Source: Ahniella affigens
GTDB taxonomy: Bacteria > Pseudomonadota > Gammaproteobacteria > Xanthomonadales > Ahniellaceae
DNA length: 64,000 nucleotides
Reading direction: 5' to 3'
Assembly (NCBI RefSeq): GCF_003015185.1
Contig: NZ_CP027860.1
Coordinates: 3,586,501-3,650,500 of the forward strand
Part shown: positions 56,696 through 64,000 of the stretch, piece after piece
Position numbering within the stretch: position 1 is the first letter of the stretch
Layout of the letters: every line of letters begins with the position of its first letter
Translations under genes and position numbers: made by a program
The notes under the pieces: generated by a model
The model's input: the letters and a program-made list of their open reading frames with translations, nothing else
Databases searched by the model: none
What the model was told of the DNA's origin: nothing

Positions 56696-56763
56696 CTTGC
56701 CTTAACACTACGCGTCACTCATTGCGCCTTACAAATCGGCCCACTCAGCGCTGGCATGACCAA

Positions 56764-56800
56764 GAAAAAACGGTGGCGTCCGTGAAGATCGCCACCGTTT
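56764..56800 (-). terminator. Rho-independent terminator of the ABC operon
   Basis: On the minus strand AAACGGTGGC, a 13-base loop, GCCACCG, then TTTTTTCTTGG lies about 50 bp past the permease stop. It may also stop transcripts from moaE on the other strand, but the T-run favours the minus strand. Confidence 0.75.
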
Positions 56801-56848
56801 GGTGAGAAGGCCACATCCTTGTGGCAAATCAATCCATCGTCCACTCGT

Positions 56849-57817
56849 TCAATCAGCGAGTTCCTTGTAGCGTCGGAAGTAGAAGGCTACTGCCAGCATC
56901 GCCAAACCCGCCAGGATGCCGAGCCAGAGGTGCGGGCTACTGAACACGTCACCCATCGCTTGCCAGCCAATGATGTCAGACGGCATGTTCTGGTCATTGA
57001 TTTCGAACCCAAACGTGCCGCCCCTCGCGTTGAAGGACCAGGGCAGAATGCCAAACACGCCACGACCGAAGATATTGATGTAGTACCACGTTTGCGGAAT
57101 CTGCAGCGCGCTCAACACTTCGATCAGGCTCAGGGTCAGGCCAATACCGATCGGCGTAAACACGGCCCACAGGAACGGAAAGCCGCGCGCCCAGGACGAC
57201 ACCATCATCAACCAGCCCAGCGCCGGCAGTGTCCACAGGAAGTTCACCGGAATGCCCACCAACAGGCGCAGCCACAAGCCAAACAGATCGGTTTGGGTCC
57301 ACATGACGGACCACGGATTCACATTGAGCGAGGCCATCAACGCACTCATGATCCCGAGGACCGCGATGTGCGTGACGATCAACACTCCGAGCGTGATCAA
57401 CGGCGCCACCAGCGTTGCCGACACAATCTTCGACAGGATGGTATTCAAGTCAGAAACCGGCATCGACTTCCAGAACAGAATCGAACGGTCTTTGCGATCG
57501 TCAAACAACGAACCAAGCAGATAAAAGAACACCACGATTGCAAGCGGAATCTGCGCCATCAAGGACAGACCTGCCAGGGTCTCGTTGGTCCCCTTGACGA
57601 GCATGGCGATTTGATCCGGGCCAAGGCTGACCGCGGCCTTGCCAATCGGAATCGTCAACCCATCAAACTTGATGAAACTGCCGGCTTTGAGGCGTGCCAC
57701 GGTCAGCGTCAGCCCAACCACCAGAATAAACAGGGTCGAGAGGACAATCGGCGTCCACAGAAAACCGCCTCGGTTTTCCCAGAATTCACGCTTCAGCAAA
57801 ATCTTGAATGTGCTCAT
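56849..57817 (-). CDS. ABC transporter permease (ABC-2 type)
   Basis: The 322-residue protein has a cytosolic start (FKILLKREFWENRGGFLW) and about six membrane helices in ABC-2 layout, with LGSLFDDRKDRSILFWKSMPVSDLNTILSKI between helices 2 and 3. It overlaps the ATPase gene by 4 bp. With a YtrA-type regulator ahead, it resembles envelope-stress or lantibiotic-type exporters; the substrate is unknown. Confidence 0.9.
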   Translation of the reverse strand: MSTFKILLKREFWENRGGFLWTPIVLSTLFILVVGLTLTVARLKAGSFIKFDGLTIPIGKAAVSLGPDQIAMLVKGTNETLAGLSLMAQIPLAIVVFFYLLGSLFDDRKDRSILFWKSMPVSDLNTILSKIVSATLVAPLITLGVLIVTHIAVLGIMSALMASLNVNPWSVMWTQTDLFGLWLRLLVGIPVNFLWTLPALGWLMMVSSWARGFPFLWAVFTPIGIGLTLSLIEVLSALQIPQTWYYINIFGRGVFGILPWSFNARGGTFGFEINDQNMPSDIIGWQAMGDVFSSPHLWLGILAGLAMLAVAFYFRRYKELAD

Positions 57818-58671
57818 TTGTAGGCTCCCTTCATGGTGGCCACGAACACATCGGCAATGCCTGGTGTCCGCACCTCACCCAACTGCTCCGCATCCTTTCG
57901 ACTGATCCCATCAAACAAGAAGATCGACTTGCCAAATACTTGGCGCTCATCCAGTGGGTTGAACGCCAGCGCCTGATCCCGGCGATCGGACTTGACCATG
58001 ACCTCGGTGAACCGGCTTGCCACTTCGTCCATCGACGCCTTCAAGCTGATCTCACCGCCGCGAATGAACAAGACATCGGTGAGAATGTGTTCGATCTCCT
58101 CAACCTGATGGGTCGTGATGATGATCGTCTTGCCTTCATCGAAGTAACCATTCAACAGCGTCTGATAAAACTCGCGGCGATACATGATGTCGAGACCCAA
58201 TGTCGGCTCATCGAGCACCAGGAGCTTTGCATCGATCGCCATGACCAGCGCCAGGTGGACTTGCACGATCATGCCCTTCGACAGGTGCTTGACCTTGCTC
58301 GTCGGGTTGACCTTGGTCTTGGCCAGCATGGCCTCGCACTTCGCGCGGTCAAAGCGCGGATGTACGCCCTGCACATAGTCGATCAGTTGATCGACTCGCG
58401 CCCAGCGCGGCAGCACCGCCACGTCGGCGACGAAGCAGGCATCCTGCATCAACGCATGGCGCTCGGTGTGTGGATTGAAACCCAGAACCTTCAGTTCGCC
58501 CTGAAAGTCGGTGAGGCCGAGAATAGCCTTGATGGCGGTGGTCTTGCCGGCGCCATTGGGACCAATCAGGCCGATGATCTTGCCGGCCTCGATCTCCAGA
58601 TCGATCCCTTTCAAGGCCTCAAAGCGGCCGTAGTTCTTGCGCAGTCCTCGCGCACTGATCACAGCGGTCAT
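57814..58671 (-). CDS. ABC transporter ATP-binding protein
   Basis: The 285-residue ATPase has Walker A GPNGAGKTTA (about 38-47), the signature LSKGM, Walker B LLVLDEPTLGLD and the switch His in TTHQ. It powers the permease encoded after it. It follows the GntR gene by 10 bp. Confidence 0.95.
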   Translation of the reverse strand: MTAVISARGLRKNYGRFEALKGIDLEIEAGKIIGLIGPNGAGKTTAIKAILGLTDFQGELKVLGFNPHTERHALMQDACFVADVAVLPRWARVDQLIDYVQGVHPRFDRAKCEAMLAKTKVNPTSKVKHLSKGMIVQVHLALVMAIDAKLLVLDEPTLGLDIMYRREFYQTLLNGYFDEGKTIIITTHQVEEIEHILTDVLFIRGGEISLKASMDEVASRFTEVMVKSDRRDQALAFNPLDERQVFGKSIFLFDGISRKDAEQLGEVRTPGIADVFVATMKGAYK

Positions 58672-58681
58672 GTCCTAACCC

Positions 58682-59038
58682 CTAGTTGTTGGCAGCATTC
58701 AACAGTTCGTCCAGGCTAAGGCCCAGACGTCGCAGCCGGTCGCGCAGCGCCGGCCATTCTTCTTTCAGAAAGCGCTCGCGCTCATTGCCGAGCAGGGCGG
58801 CACGGGCGCCACCCATGACATACATGCCAAGGCCGCGACGCTTTTCCACCAGACTCTCATCGACCAGTTCCTGATAAGCCTTGGACACGGTGATCGGATT
58901 CAGTTGGAAGTCCGCCGATACTTGACGGACAGAGGGCAAGGCATCGCCCTCCTTGAGCGCCTCATCGAGGATCATGGCCTTGATGTGGTCGCGGAGTTGC
59001 CGATAGATCGGCGTAGATTCATTCCAGTTCATGCTCAT
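58682..59038 (-). CDS. GntR family regulator, YtrA type
   Basis: The 118-residue protein has a winged helix (PIYRQLRDHIKAMILDEALKEGDALPSVRQVSADFQLNPITVSKAYQELVDESLVEKRRGLGMYV) and a short helical C-terminus, which marks the YtrA subfamily. These repress their own ABC operon. ATG 59038 is chosen with AAAGGA upstream. The operator overlapping the promoter at 59290-59329 probably belongs to it. Confidence 0.92.
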   Translation of the reverse strand: MSMNWNESTPIYRQLRDHIKAMILDEALKEGDALPSVRQVSADFQLNPITVSKAYQELVDESLVEKRRGLGMYVMGGARAALLGNERERFLKEEWPALRDRLRRLGLSLDELLNAANN

Positions 59039-59042
59039 GGGG

Positions 59043-59273
59043 TCAATCCTTTGCCCTCGTGTGTCGACGTCCAAAGTCGTAATACGGTGTATGGCTCACC
59101 CGCTTGCGACCGGTCCGGACCTTGCCGCCTTGATCCGACTGGGTCGCCGTGGCGGCGACCTGCGGCCGGAGGTTTTCCAGCTGGACCTTTTGAGTCGGCA
59201 ATACGGCCGGCAGGGTAGACTGCGCGACCAGAAAGAGCAGAGACGCAAGGAGATCAGTCAGGCTCGAGTTCAT
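59043..59273 (-). CDS. Possible small protein at the head of the GntR-ABC operon
   Basis: A 76-codon open frame between the promoter and gntR. It starts at the first ATG after the promoter (MNSSLTDLLASLLFLVAQSTLP, possible signal or membrane helix) and ends 4 bp before the gntR start. Its position suggests translation, but no family is recognised and the second half is Arg/Lys-rich. It could be a leader peptide or a chance frame. Confidence 0.35.
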   Translation of the reverse strand: MNSSLTDLLASLLFLVAQSTLPAVLPTQKVQLENLRPQVAATATQSDQGGKVRTGRKRVSHTPYYDFGRRHTRAKD

Positions 59274-59289
59274 GGGTGTTGCTCAGGTG

Positions 59290-59329
59290 GTGTTGTAGCC
59301 AACTATAACACTAGAATTCGAAGCGTCAA
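59290..59329 (-). promoter_or_regulatory. Promoter and overlapping operator of the GntR-ABC operon
   Basis: On the minus strand TTGACG (-35, 59324-59329) and TATAGT (-10, 59302-59307) are 16 bp apart. The -10 lies within GTGTTATAGT/GCTACAACAC, an imperfect inverted repeat at 59290-59311, as expected for self-repression by a YtrA-type GntR protein. Confidence 0.65.
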
Positions 59330-59402
59330 GCGAAATATCACGACCAGTCCACAGGTCATGCCCTTTAATCCGAGCCACTGGCCGCTACCGACCCCCACTA
59401 CC

Positions 59403-59963
59403 ATGCGCATCCCATTGTTTTTTTTGTCATTGGCTCTTACTGGCAACGCGTTTGCCTGCTCCGAACTGCTGAACGAATCCTTTCGACCGCTGGCCGAGGA
59501 AAAGTCTCAGCGACTGTGTGACCGGTTTGACGGAGAGGTGCTGCTGATCGTCAATACCGCCAGCAAGTGCGGGTTCACGCCACAGTACGAAGGTCTCGAA
59601 GCCCTGCATGCGAAGTATCACGATCGGGGGTTCAGCGTGGTCGGCTTTCCGTCCAATGAGTTCATGGGACAAGAGCCGGGCACCGAGAAAGAGATCAAGG
59701 AATTCTGCACGCTGACCTACGGCGTCAAGTTTCCGATGTTTGAAAAGACCCAGGTGCGCGGTGACGACGCCAACCCGCTCTATCGCCGGCTGAAGGCCGC
59801 AACGGGCGACGAGCCAGGCTGGAACTTCCACAAGTATCTGGTCGACCGGAATGGCAAGGTGATCGGGAGTTTCGGCTCTCGTACGAAGCCGGACGATGCG
59901 GAACTGATCAAGAAGATTGAGTCGCTGTTGAGCGAGCCGAAGCCGGTCGCCAAGGCGCATTGA
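59403..59963 (+). CDS. Glutathione peroxidase family protein, exported
   Basis: The 186-residue protein has a signal peptide (RIPLFFLSLALTGNAFA) and a GPx fold: NTASKCGFTPQYEGLEAL with the peroxidatic Cys in place of selenocysteine, FPSNEFMGQEPGTEKEI, and WNFHKYLVDRNGKVIGSFGSRTKP. It reduces peroxides, probably in the periplasm and probably using thioredoxin-like donors. ATG 59403 gives a clean signal peptide; ATG 59358 is an alternative. Confidence 0.9.
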   Translation: MRIPLFFLSLALTGNAFACSELLNESFRPLAEEKSQRLCDRFDGEVLLIVNTASKCGFTPQYEGLEALHAKYHDRGFSVVGFPSNEFMGQEPGTEKEIKEFCTLTYGVKFPMFEKTQVRGDDANPLYRRLKAATGDEPGWNFHKYLVDRNGKVIGSFGSRTKPDDAELIKKIESLLSEPKPVAKAH

Positions 59964-60082
59964 TTCCCGAACGTGTCGCGCGGTTTTGGGTGCATCGACC
60001 GCTTTGTGAACCGCGCACTGGGAATGATCACGATCCTGGCCGCTAGCAACCCCCTCCCCTGAGATCGCGGGGGCGGGCGCCA

Positions 60083-60124
60083 CTCTCCCTCTCCCACGCG
60101 AGTGGGAGAGGGCCGGGGAGAGGG
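60083..60124. repeat. Dispersed hairpin repeat
   Basis: CTCTCCCTCTCCCACGCGAG followed by TGGGAGAGGGCCGGGGAGAG forms a stable hairpin of the dispersed type common between genes in these genomes. It lies between the convergent peroxidase and amylase genes and may stop both transcripts. Confidence 0.6.
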
Positions 60125-60224
60125 CTACTTGAGACGCAGCCACGCATTCAAACACCCGAGATAGCCAGCACGGCGCGCCCCCTGATTCGCCAGCACGGCT
60201 TACCAATTCTGCGTCCGGGACCAC

Positions 60225-62834
60225 CTACTCGCGGAGCTCAATCGGCCCAATCGCATCTAGCACGCGCGGCGATGCATCCGTCGCATTCTGACTTCGAAAA
60301 CTGAGTCCACGACCTTCTGCGCTGATGCCGCGGTAGCCACCATCGTAGTCCCATGTGTTCACGTACAGGCGCATGCCTTCCAGCGACGCTATATCACCAA
60401 ACGCTGCCGCTGGAATAGTGATCGAGACCGACTTGCCCGCAGCATCCACCGCGATGCGGGCCCCCTGATCCAATCCTTGGCCCTCCCGCTCAGCACTCGC
60501 ACCGGCGCTACTGAACAAGCTGTTCGACCAACCGTGCGCCCGCCAACGCCGATGCCAGCGCATGTCATCCGGCAAGTCAGCAAACTGCAGCGGCATGGCG
60601 CGCACGCCGCCGGGTGCGCCCGGAATTTCGAAGAACGCCGTGAAAGCGACATGATCAAAGCCGTTCGCCGGTTGCCACTGCTGAACGATGTCCGCCATCT
60701 GCAAATGGATGCGAAGCGCCCGCCCGCTGCGCGATACCTGCATGTGGCGAATGTCGCCTGGACGCGTTCGATAGCCGCGATCGGCCGGATACTCATAGTC
60801 ACCACTTGGGCCCGTATCATCGCCGGCAGGGTCATCGACCGCGGCAATGTCCTGCCACGGTCGATGCGTCTTGATCGCCTGAATCGCGCTGCTGCATCCG
60901 TCCGTCGACCGATACGCCCACAATGCATGCGGCTGCGTTGGATCGATCCAGGAGTCGGTGGCCACCTGCGCCTGGAACGCGCCGTTTGCATCCGTCGTTA
61001 CCGCTTGCGCCTGATCCAACGCGCCATCCAAAACCAGCAACAAGTCTTGCTTGGAATCGGCGTGCCCGGCCACGCGCAGATCGCCAGCGGCGTCGGCCTG
61101 CACGGTGTCGAGCGCGATCGGACCACACGGCACCACTTTCGCCCGTACATCCGATTGCACGACCATGACCATGCCACTACGCGCCGGCAACTCGACACTC
61201 AAACGACCATCGGCCTGCAACACCGTACTGTGGGTTTGCCCATCCAGACTGAACACCGACACCCAACGACTGCCAGCGGGCAACTTGGTGTCAGCAACCA
61301 GCAATCGCGGCGCGTCCGCACTATTCAGCAACACCAGATTCTCATTTTCACCAGCAGACATCAACCACGCCATGGCGCCCGCACTGGCCGACCGATGCAG
61401 GACCGTCGGCTGCCCCCGGCGCAACGCAACGTGATCACGCCGAAGGTCGGCGAGTTTGCGAATCAGCTGGTAGGTCGTCACGTCGCGATTGAAGTGATTC
61501 TGCCCGCCGGACTCAACACCACTCGCGAACATCGAACCTCGTTGCAGACGAAACTGCTGCTCAGTGCCGTAGTAGATCGTCGGAATGCCCGGCAGTGCAA
61601 AGATGCTCATCAGCGCCTGATGCAAACCGGCCACGCTGCCACCCGCCAGGAATCGATCAACATCGTGATTGTCGACAAACGTCGGCATGAGGTGCGGGTT
61701 CTCGTGCACTTCCATCATGCTCTCGATGCGATGCGCCAACACATCCGTGCCCTGGCCACGCGCGAACACATCGAGCAAACTGCCATAAAGCGGAAAATTG
61801 ATCATGCCTGGCATGCGTCGCTCGCCTTTTGTGCCGCGCATATACGCATCGATCCGGCGCGCGGCAGCGTCAGTGAACGGTGCATCAATCCCGAAGCCTT
61901 CGCCAAACACATGGAATTCAGGCTTGCCCAAAGATTTCGCCAAACGCATGATTCCGGGCGCCTTGCGGTCGCGCGCAAACAGAAAATCCTCGAAATACTC
62001 GGGCGGCACATAGAACGCCGTATCAACGCGGAATGCATCGACACCCACTTCGCGCATCCAATAGCCATAACTATCGCGAAGCGCACGCCGCACGGTCCTG
62101 TTCTCGGTGTTCAGATCATCCAGATCTGCTAGCTGCCAATCCCACTCTTGTTGTTGGTCCTGGTGCGAGCGAATCGGTGGCGTGAAATGGTAGATCGCTG
62201 CTGCCCTCTGCTTCGGGTCGTTCACATCATTCTGATCAAACGGCGCCTGACTCGGTGCCGACCGCCCTTCGCCATCACGATAACGTCTGAAACCCTGCTC
62301 TCTGTGCTGCGCGTCGTAGGCCATCGGGTCCGCATACCCAAAATAGTTGCCCACATGATTGACCACCACATCCTGAACCAGCTGCATGCCACGCTGATCG
62401 AGCTGTTGTCCCAGTGCGCGATAGGCTTGCAGATCGCCAAAGTGCGCGTCCACGTGCTTGAAGTCCTGCGCCCAATAACCGTGGTAACCGCCGAATTGCA
62501 CGTTGCTGTCCCACCATTGATTGGCAACCGGCGGCGTGATCCATAGCGCCGTCGCGCCAAGCCCCTCAATGTAGTCAAGCTGCTGCGCAATGCCTGCGAG
62601 GTCGCCACCGCTGAACTTGCGCCCGTCCTTGGAATCGTATTCGCCCGTACCTTGATCGTTGTTGTCGGGATCACCATCGGCAAAGCGATCGATCATCACG
62701 AAGTAGATCACTTGATCGCGCCAATCGATCCGATCTGCAGAATGCTGCTTTTGCTGCGCTGCATTAGAAGCGGGCGCGAGTGGCGTCAGCGACAATGCGG
62801 CGGTCAGCAGGCCGATACGTGCATACGAATTCAT
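60225..62834 (-). CDS. GH13 alpha-amylase family protein, secreted
   Basis: The 869-residue protein has a signal peptide, a GH13 barrel (VIYFVMIDRFADGDPDNND at the start; VVNHVGNY; the nucleophile Asp in VDAFRVDTAFY; the acid/base Glu in HVFGEGF; and FVDNHDVDRF), and C-terminal beta domains of about 270 residues. It should hydrolyse starch or maltodextrin in the periplasm or outside. ATG 62834 has AAGGAG upstream; the frame is open to 62951. It is divergent from a TonB-dependent receptor, a typical polysaccharide uptake pair. Confidence 0.92.
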   Translation of the reverse strand: MNSYARIGLLTAALSLTPLAPASNAAQQKQHSADRIDWRDQVIYFVMIDRFADGDPDNNDQGTGEYDSKDGRKFSGGDLAGIAQQLDYIEGLGATALWITPPVANQWWDSNVQFGGYHGYWAQDFKHVDAHFGDLQAYRALGQQLDQRGMQLVQDVVVNHVGNYFGYADPMAYDAQHREQGFRRYRDGEGRSAPSQAPFDQNDVNDPKQRAAAIYHFTPPIRSHQDQQQEWDWQLADLDDLNTENRTVRRALRDSYGYWMREVGVDAFRVDTAFYVPPEYFEDFLFARDRKAPGIMRLAKSLGKPEFHVFGEGFGIDAPFTDAAARRIDAYMRGTKGERRMPGMINFPLYGSLLDVFARGQGTDVLAHRIESMMEVHENPHLMPTFVDNHDVDRFLAGGSVAGLHQALMSIFALPGIPTIYYGTEQQFRLQRGSMFASGVESGGQNHFNRDVTTYQLIRKLADLRRDHVALRRGQPTVLHRSASAGAMAWLMSAGENENLVLLNSADAPRLLVADTKLPAGSRWVSVFSLDGQTHSTVLQADGRLSVELPARSGMVMVVQSDVRAKVVPCGPIALDTVQADAAGDLRVAGHADSKQDLLLVLDGALDQAQAVTTDANGAFQAQVATDSWIDPTQPHALWAYRSTDGCSSAIQAIKTHRPWQDIAAVDDPAGDDTGPSGDYEYPADRGYRTRPGDIRHMQVSRSGRALRIHLQMADIVQQWQPANGFDHVAFTAFFEIPGAPGGVRAMPLQFADLPDDMRWHRRWRAHGWSNSLFSSAGASAEREGQGLDQGARIAVDAAGKSVSITIPAAAFGDIASLEGMRLYVNTWDYDGGYRGISAEGRGLSFRSQNATDASPRVLDAIGPIELRE

Positions 62835-62959
62835 CAGGGCGGAACTCCTTTGTGGACCTGAAGCCTGTCGAGTTGTGGCTCCAATTTCGACGCTTGCACA
62901 CCATGAATACGTTTGCAAATCAACACCGGGAATCCAAGCGATGGCTACCATTTTTAGCG

Positions 62960-62985
62960 CGACGGGAACGAGCCTGGTCCCGTCG
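62960..62985. promoter_or_regulatory. Inverted repeat in the amylase/TonB-receptor divergent region
   Basis: CGACGGGA and TCCCGTCG, with 10 bases between, lie in the 225-bp divergent promoter region. A further ACGTTTGCAAAT at about 62909 resembles a LacI/GalR-family half-site. Either could regulate both genes. Confidence 0.4.
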
Positions 62986-63059
62986 ATGGTTCAAGGGGAA
63001 CACGCAATCCGCTTGAGCAAGATGTCAACGACTAGGCCTGCCCCGGAGGGAATAGCACT

Positions 63060-64000
63060 GTGTTTACTGCCAAGCGCAATTTGTTGAGCGTGGCCCTGGT
63101 ATCGGCGATCGCCATGATGGCGACCGATGCCCGTGCCCAAGCCGATGATCAATCGGCCGAAAAGACTGAAGAACAAGCCAAAGCCGAGGCCGCAGCCAAA
63201 GCCAAGGCCGAGAAGGACAAAGAACTTTCCACCGTCGAAGTGGTTGGTATCCGCAGCGGTATTGAACGCGCGATCGACCTCAAATACGACGAAACCTCGA
63301 TTGTCGAAGCCGTGTCGGCCGAAGACATCGGCAAACTGCCGGATGCCAGTATTGCCGAGTCGATCGCCCGCCTGCCCGGCCTCGCCGCGCAGCGCGTGCA
63401 AGGTCGTGCGTCGACGATCGCCATTCGCGGCCTCGCCGGCGACTTCGCCACGACGCTCCTCAATGGTCGCGAGCAAGCCAGCATTGGCGACAACCGCGGC
63501 GTGGAATTCGACCAGTATCCGTCTGAGCTCCTGAGCTCCGCACTGGTCTACAAGACGCCAGATGCGGGTCTGGTAGGCCAAGGTCTGTCTGGCACGGTCG
63601 ACCTCCGCACCGTCCGCCCGCTGACCTATTCGGAGCGCACCTTCGCGGTGAACGCGCGGCTGGAAAAGAACTCGCTCGGCGAGTTGAACCCAGGTGTGGA
63701 CGACTTCGGCAATCGTTTCAGCGCGTCCTACATCGACCAGTTCGCCGACGACACAGTCGGTCTGGCGATCGGTTACGCCCGTCTCGACAACCCCGGCCAA
63801 GCTCAGCGTTGGAACGCTTGGGGCTACCCATCCGGCACCATCAATGGCCAGGCCGATGTCCGCGTGATTGGCGGCTCGGAATCTTGGTCAACGTCGACGG
63901 ACAACGTTCGCGATGGTCTGATGGCCGTGCTGGAGTACCAGCCGAACGACCTGTATTCGACCGTGCTCGATGTTTACTACTCGCAGTTCGACAAAGCCGA
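63060..64000 (+). CDS. TonB-dependent receptor, N-terminal part (partial)
   Basis: The frame runs off the window. It has a GTG start with GGAGG at 63045-63049, a signal peptide (NLLSVALVSAIAMMATDARA), an Ala/Lys/Glu-rich linker, and a plug domain (TVEVVGIRSGIERAIDLKYDETSIVEAVSAEDIGKLPDASIAESIARLPGLAAQR, later IRGL and LLNGRE). It belongs to the large TonB receptor group that imports oligosaccharides; with the neighbouring amylase, maltodextrin is the likely ligand (inference). Confidence 0.93.
   Translation, partial: MFTAKRNLLSVALVSAIAMMATDARAQADDQSAEKTEEQAKAEAAAKAKAEKDKELSTVEVVGIRSGIERAIDLKYDETSIVEAVSAEDIGKLPDASIAESIARLPGLAAQRVQGRASTIAIRGLAGDFATTLLNGREQASIGDNRGVEFDQYPSELLSSALVYKTPDAGLVGQGLSGTVDLRTVRPLTYSERTFAVNARLEKNSLGELNPGVDDFGNRFSASYIDQFADDTVGLAIGYARLDNPGQAQRWNAWGYPSGTINGQADVRVIGGSESWSTSTDNVRDGLMAVLEYQPNDLYSTVLDVYYSQFDKA

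Noticed and set aside
56819-58719. Two 300-codon frames on the + strand
   Set aside because: Antisense to the ABC permease and ATPase genes, which have intact motifs.
60477-62132. 551-codon open frame on the + strand
   Set aside because: Antisense to the GH13 amylase; Arg/His-rich shadow without domain features.

Overview
This window reads as a chromosome segment of a gammaproteobacterium of the Xanthomonadales/Lysobacterales type. Evidence: the gshB-tonB overlap at the left edge, a KdkA-type Kdo kinase, a GT9 heptosyltransferase, a TonB-dependent receptor next to a GH13 amylase, and a secreted protein ending in a GFE-type tail. No species is claimed. The window contains a large CRISPR/defence island (about 1.4-37 kb) followed by ordinary housekeeping and transport genes (37.7-64 kb). 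No rRNA or tRNA gene was recognised.

Defence island. The centre is a type III-B (Cmr) locus on the + strand. It runs SLATT-type membrane protein, cmr1, cmr2/cas10, cmr3, cmr4, cmr5, cmr6, a 984-residue Cas6-reverse transcriptase-Cas1 fusion, and cas2, mostly with 4-14 bp overlaps. A CARF protein of the NE0113 family is divergent from it. About 11 kb away is a two-gene unit: a two-TM protein overlapping a DUF1874 (AcrIII-1/Crn2) ring-nuclease homologue. Together these suggest cyclic-oligoadenylate signalling with candidate membrane effectors and off-switches (inference).

CRISPR arrays. Four leader-bearing arrays plus a leaderless continuation share one 34-bp repeat, about 126 repeats in all. 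Arrays 1 and 2 (3.7-4.5 kb and 11.0-12.2 kb) are transcribed leftward. Arrays 3/3b (26.7-31.1 kb) and 4 (33.6-36.9 kb) are transcribed rightward. The cas2-leader module is duplicated: the second copy, upstream of array 4, has lost the first beta strand and catalytic Asp of Cas2. Each leader carries a 15-nt inverted copy of the repeat core. Spacers show a strong TTT bias at the leader-proximal end. A dispersed repeat has lodged between CRISPR repeats at several places and is tandemly triplicated (268-bp period) at the decayed end of array 1.

Second defence module. Between arrays 1 and 2 lies a two-gene operon: a SIR2-like/TIR protein and a STAND NTPase with WD40-like repeats. Array 3 is interrupted by a segment with a GIY-YIG nuclease gene. 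An MBL-fold hydrolase lies between arrays 3b and 4.

Right part. In order: a secreted beta-helix/Calx-beta protein, an M23 peptidase, inorganic pyrophosphatase, Sua5/TsaC (apparent 1-base frameshift), a heptosyltransferase, an unknown protein, TetR plus an RND efflux triad, KdkA, an MBL hydrolase, moaA-moaC-moaD-moaE, a GntR(YtrA)-ABC transporter operon, a glutathione peroxidase, a GH13 amylase, and the start of a TonB-dependent receptor.
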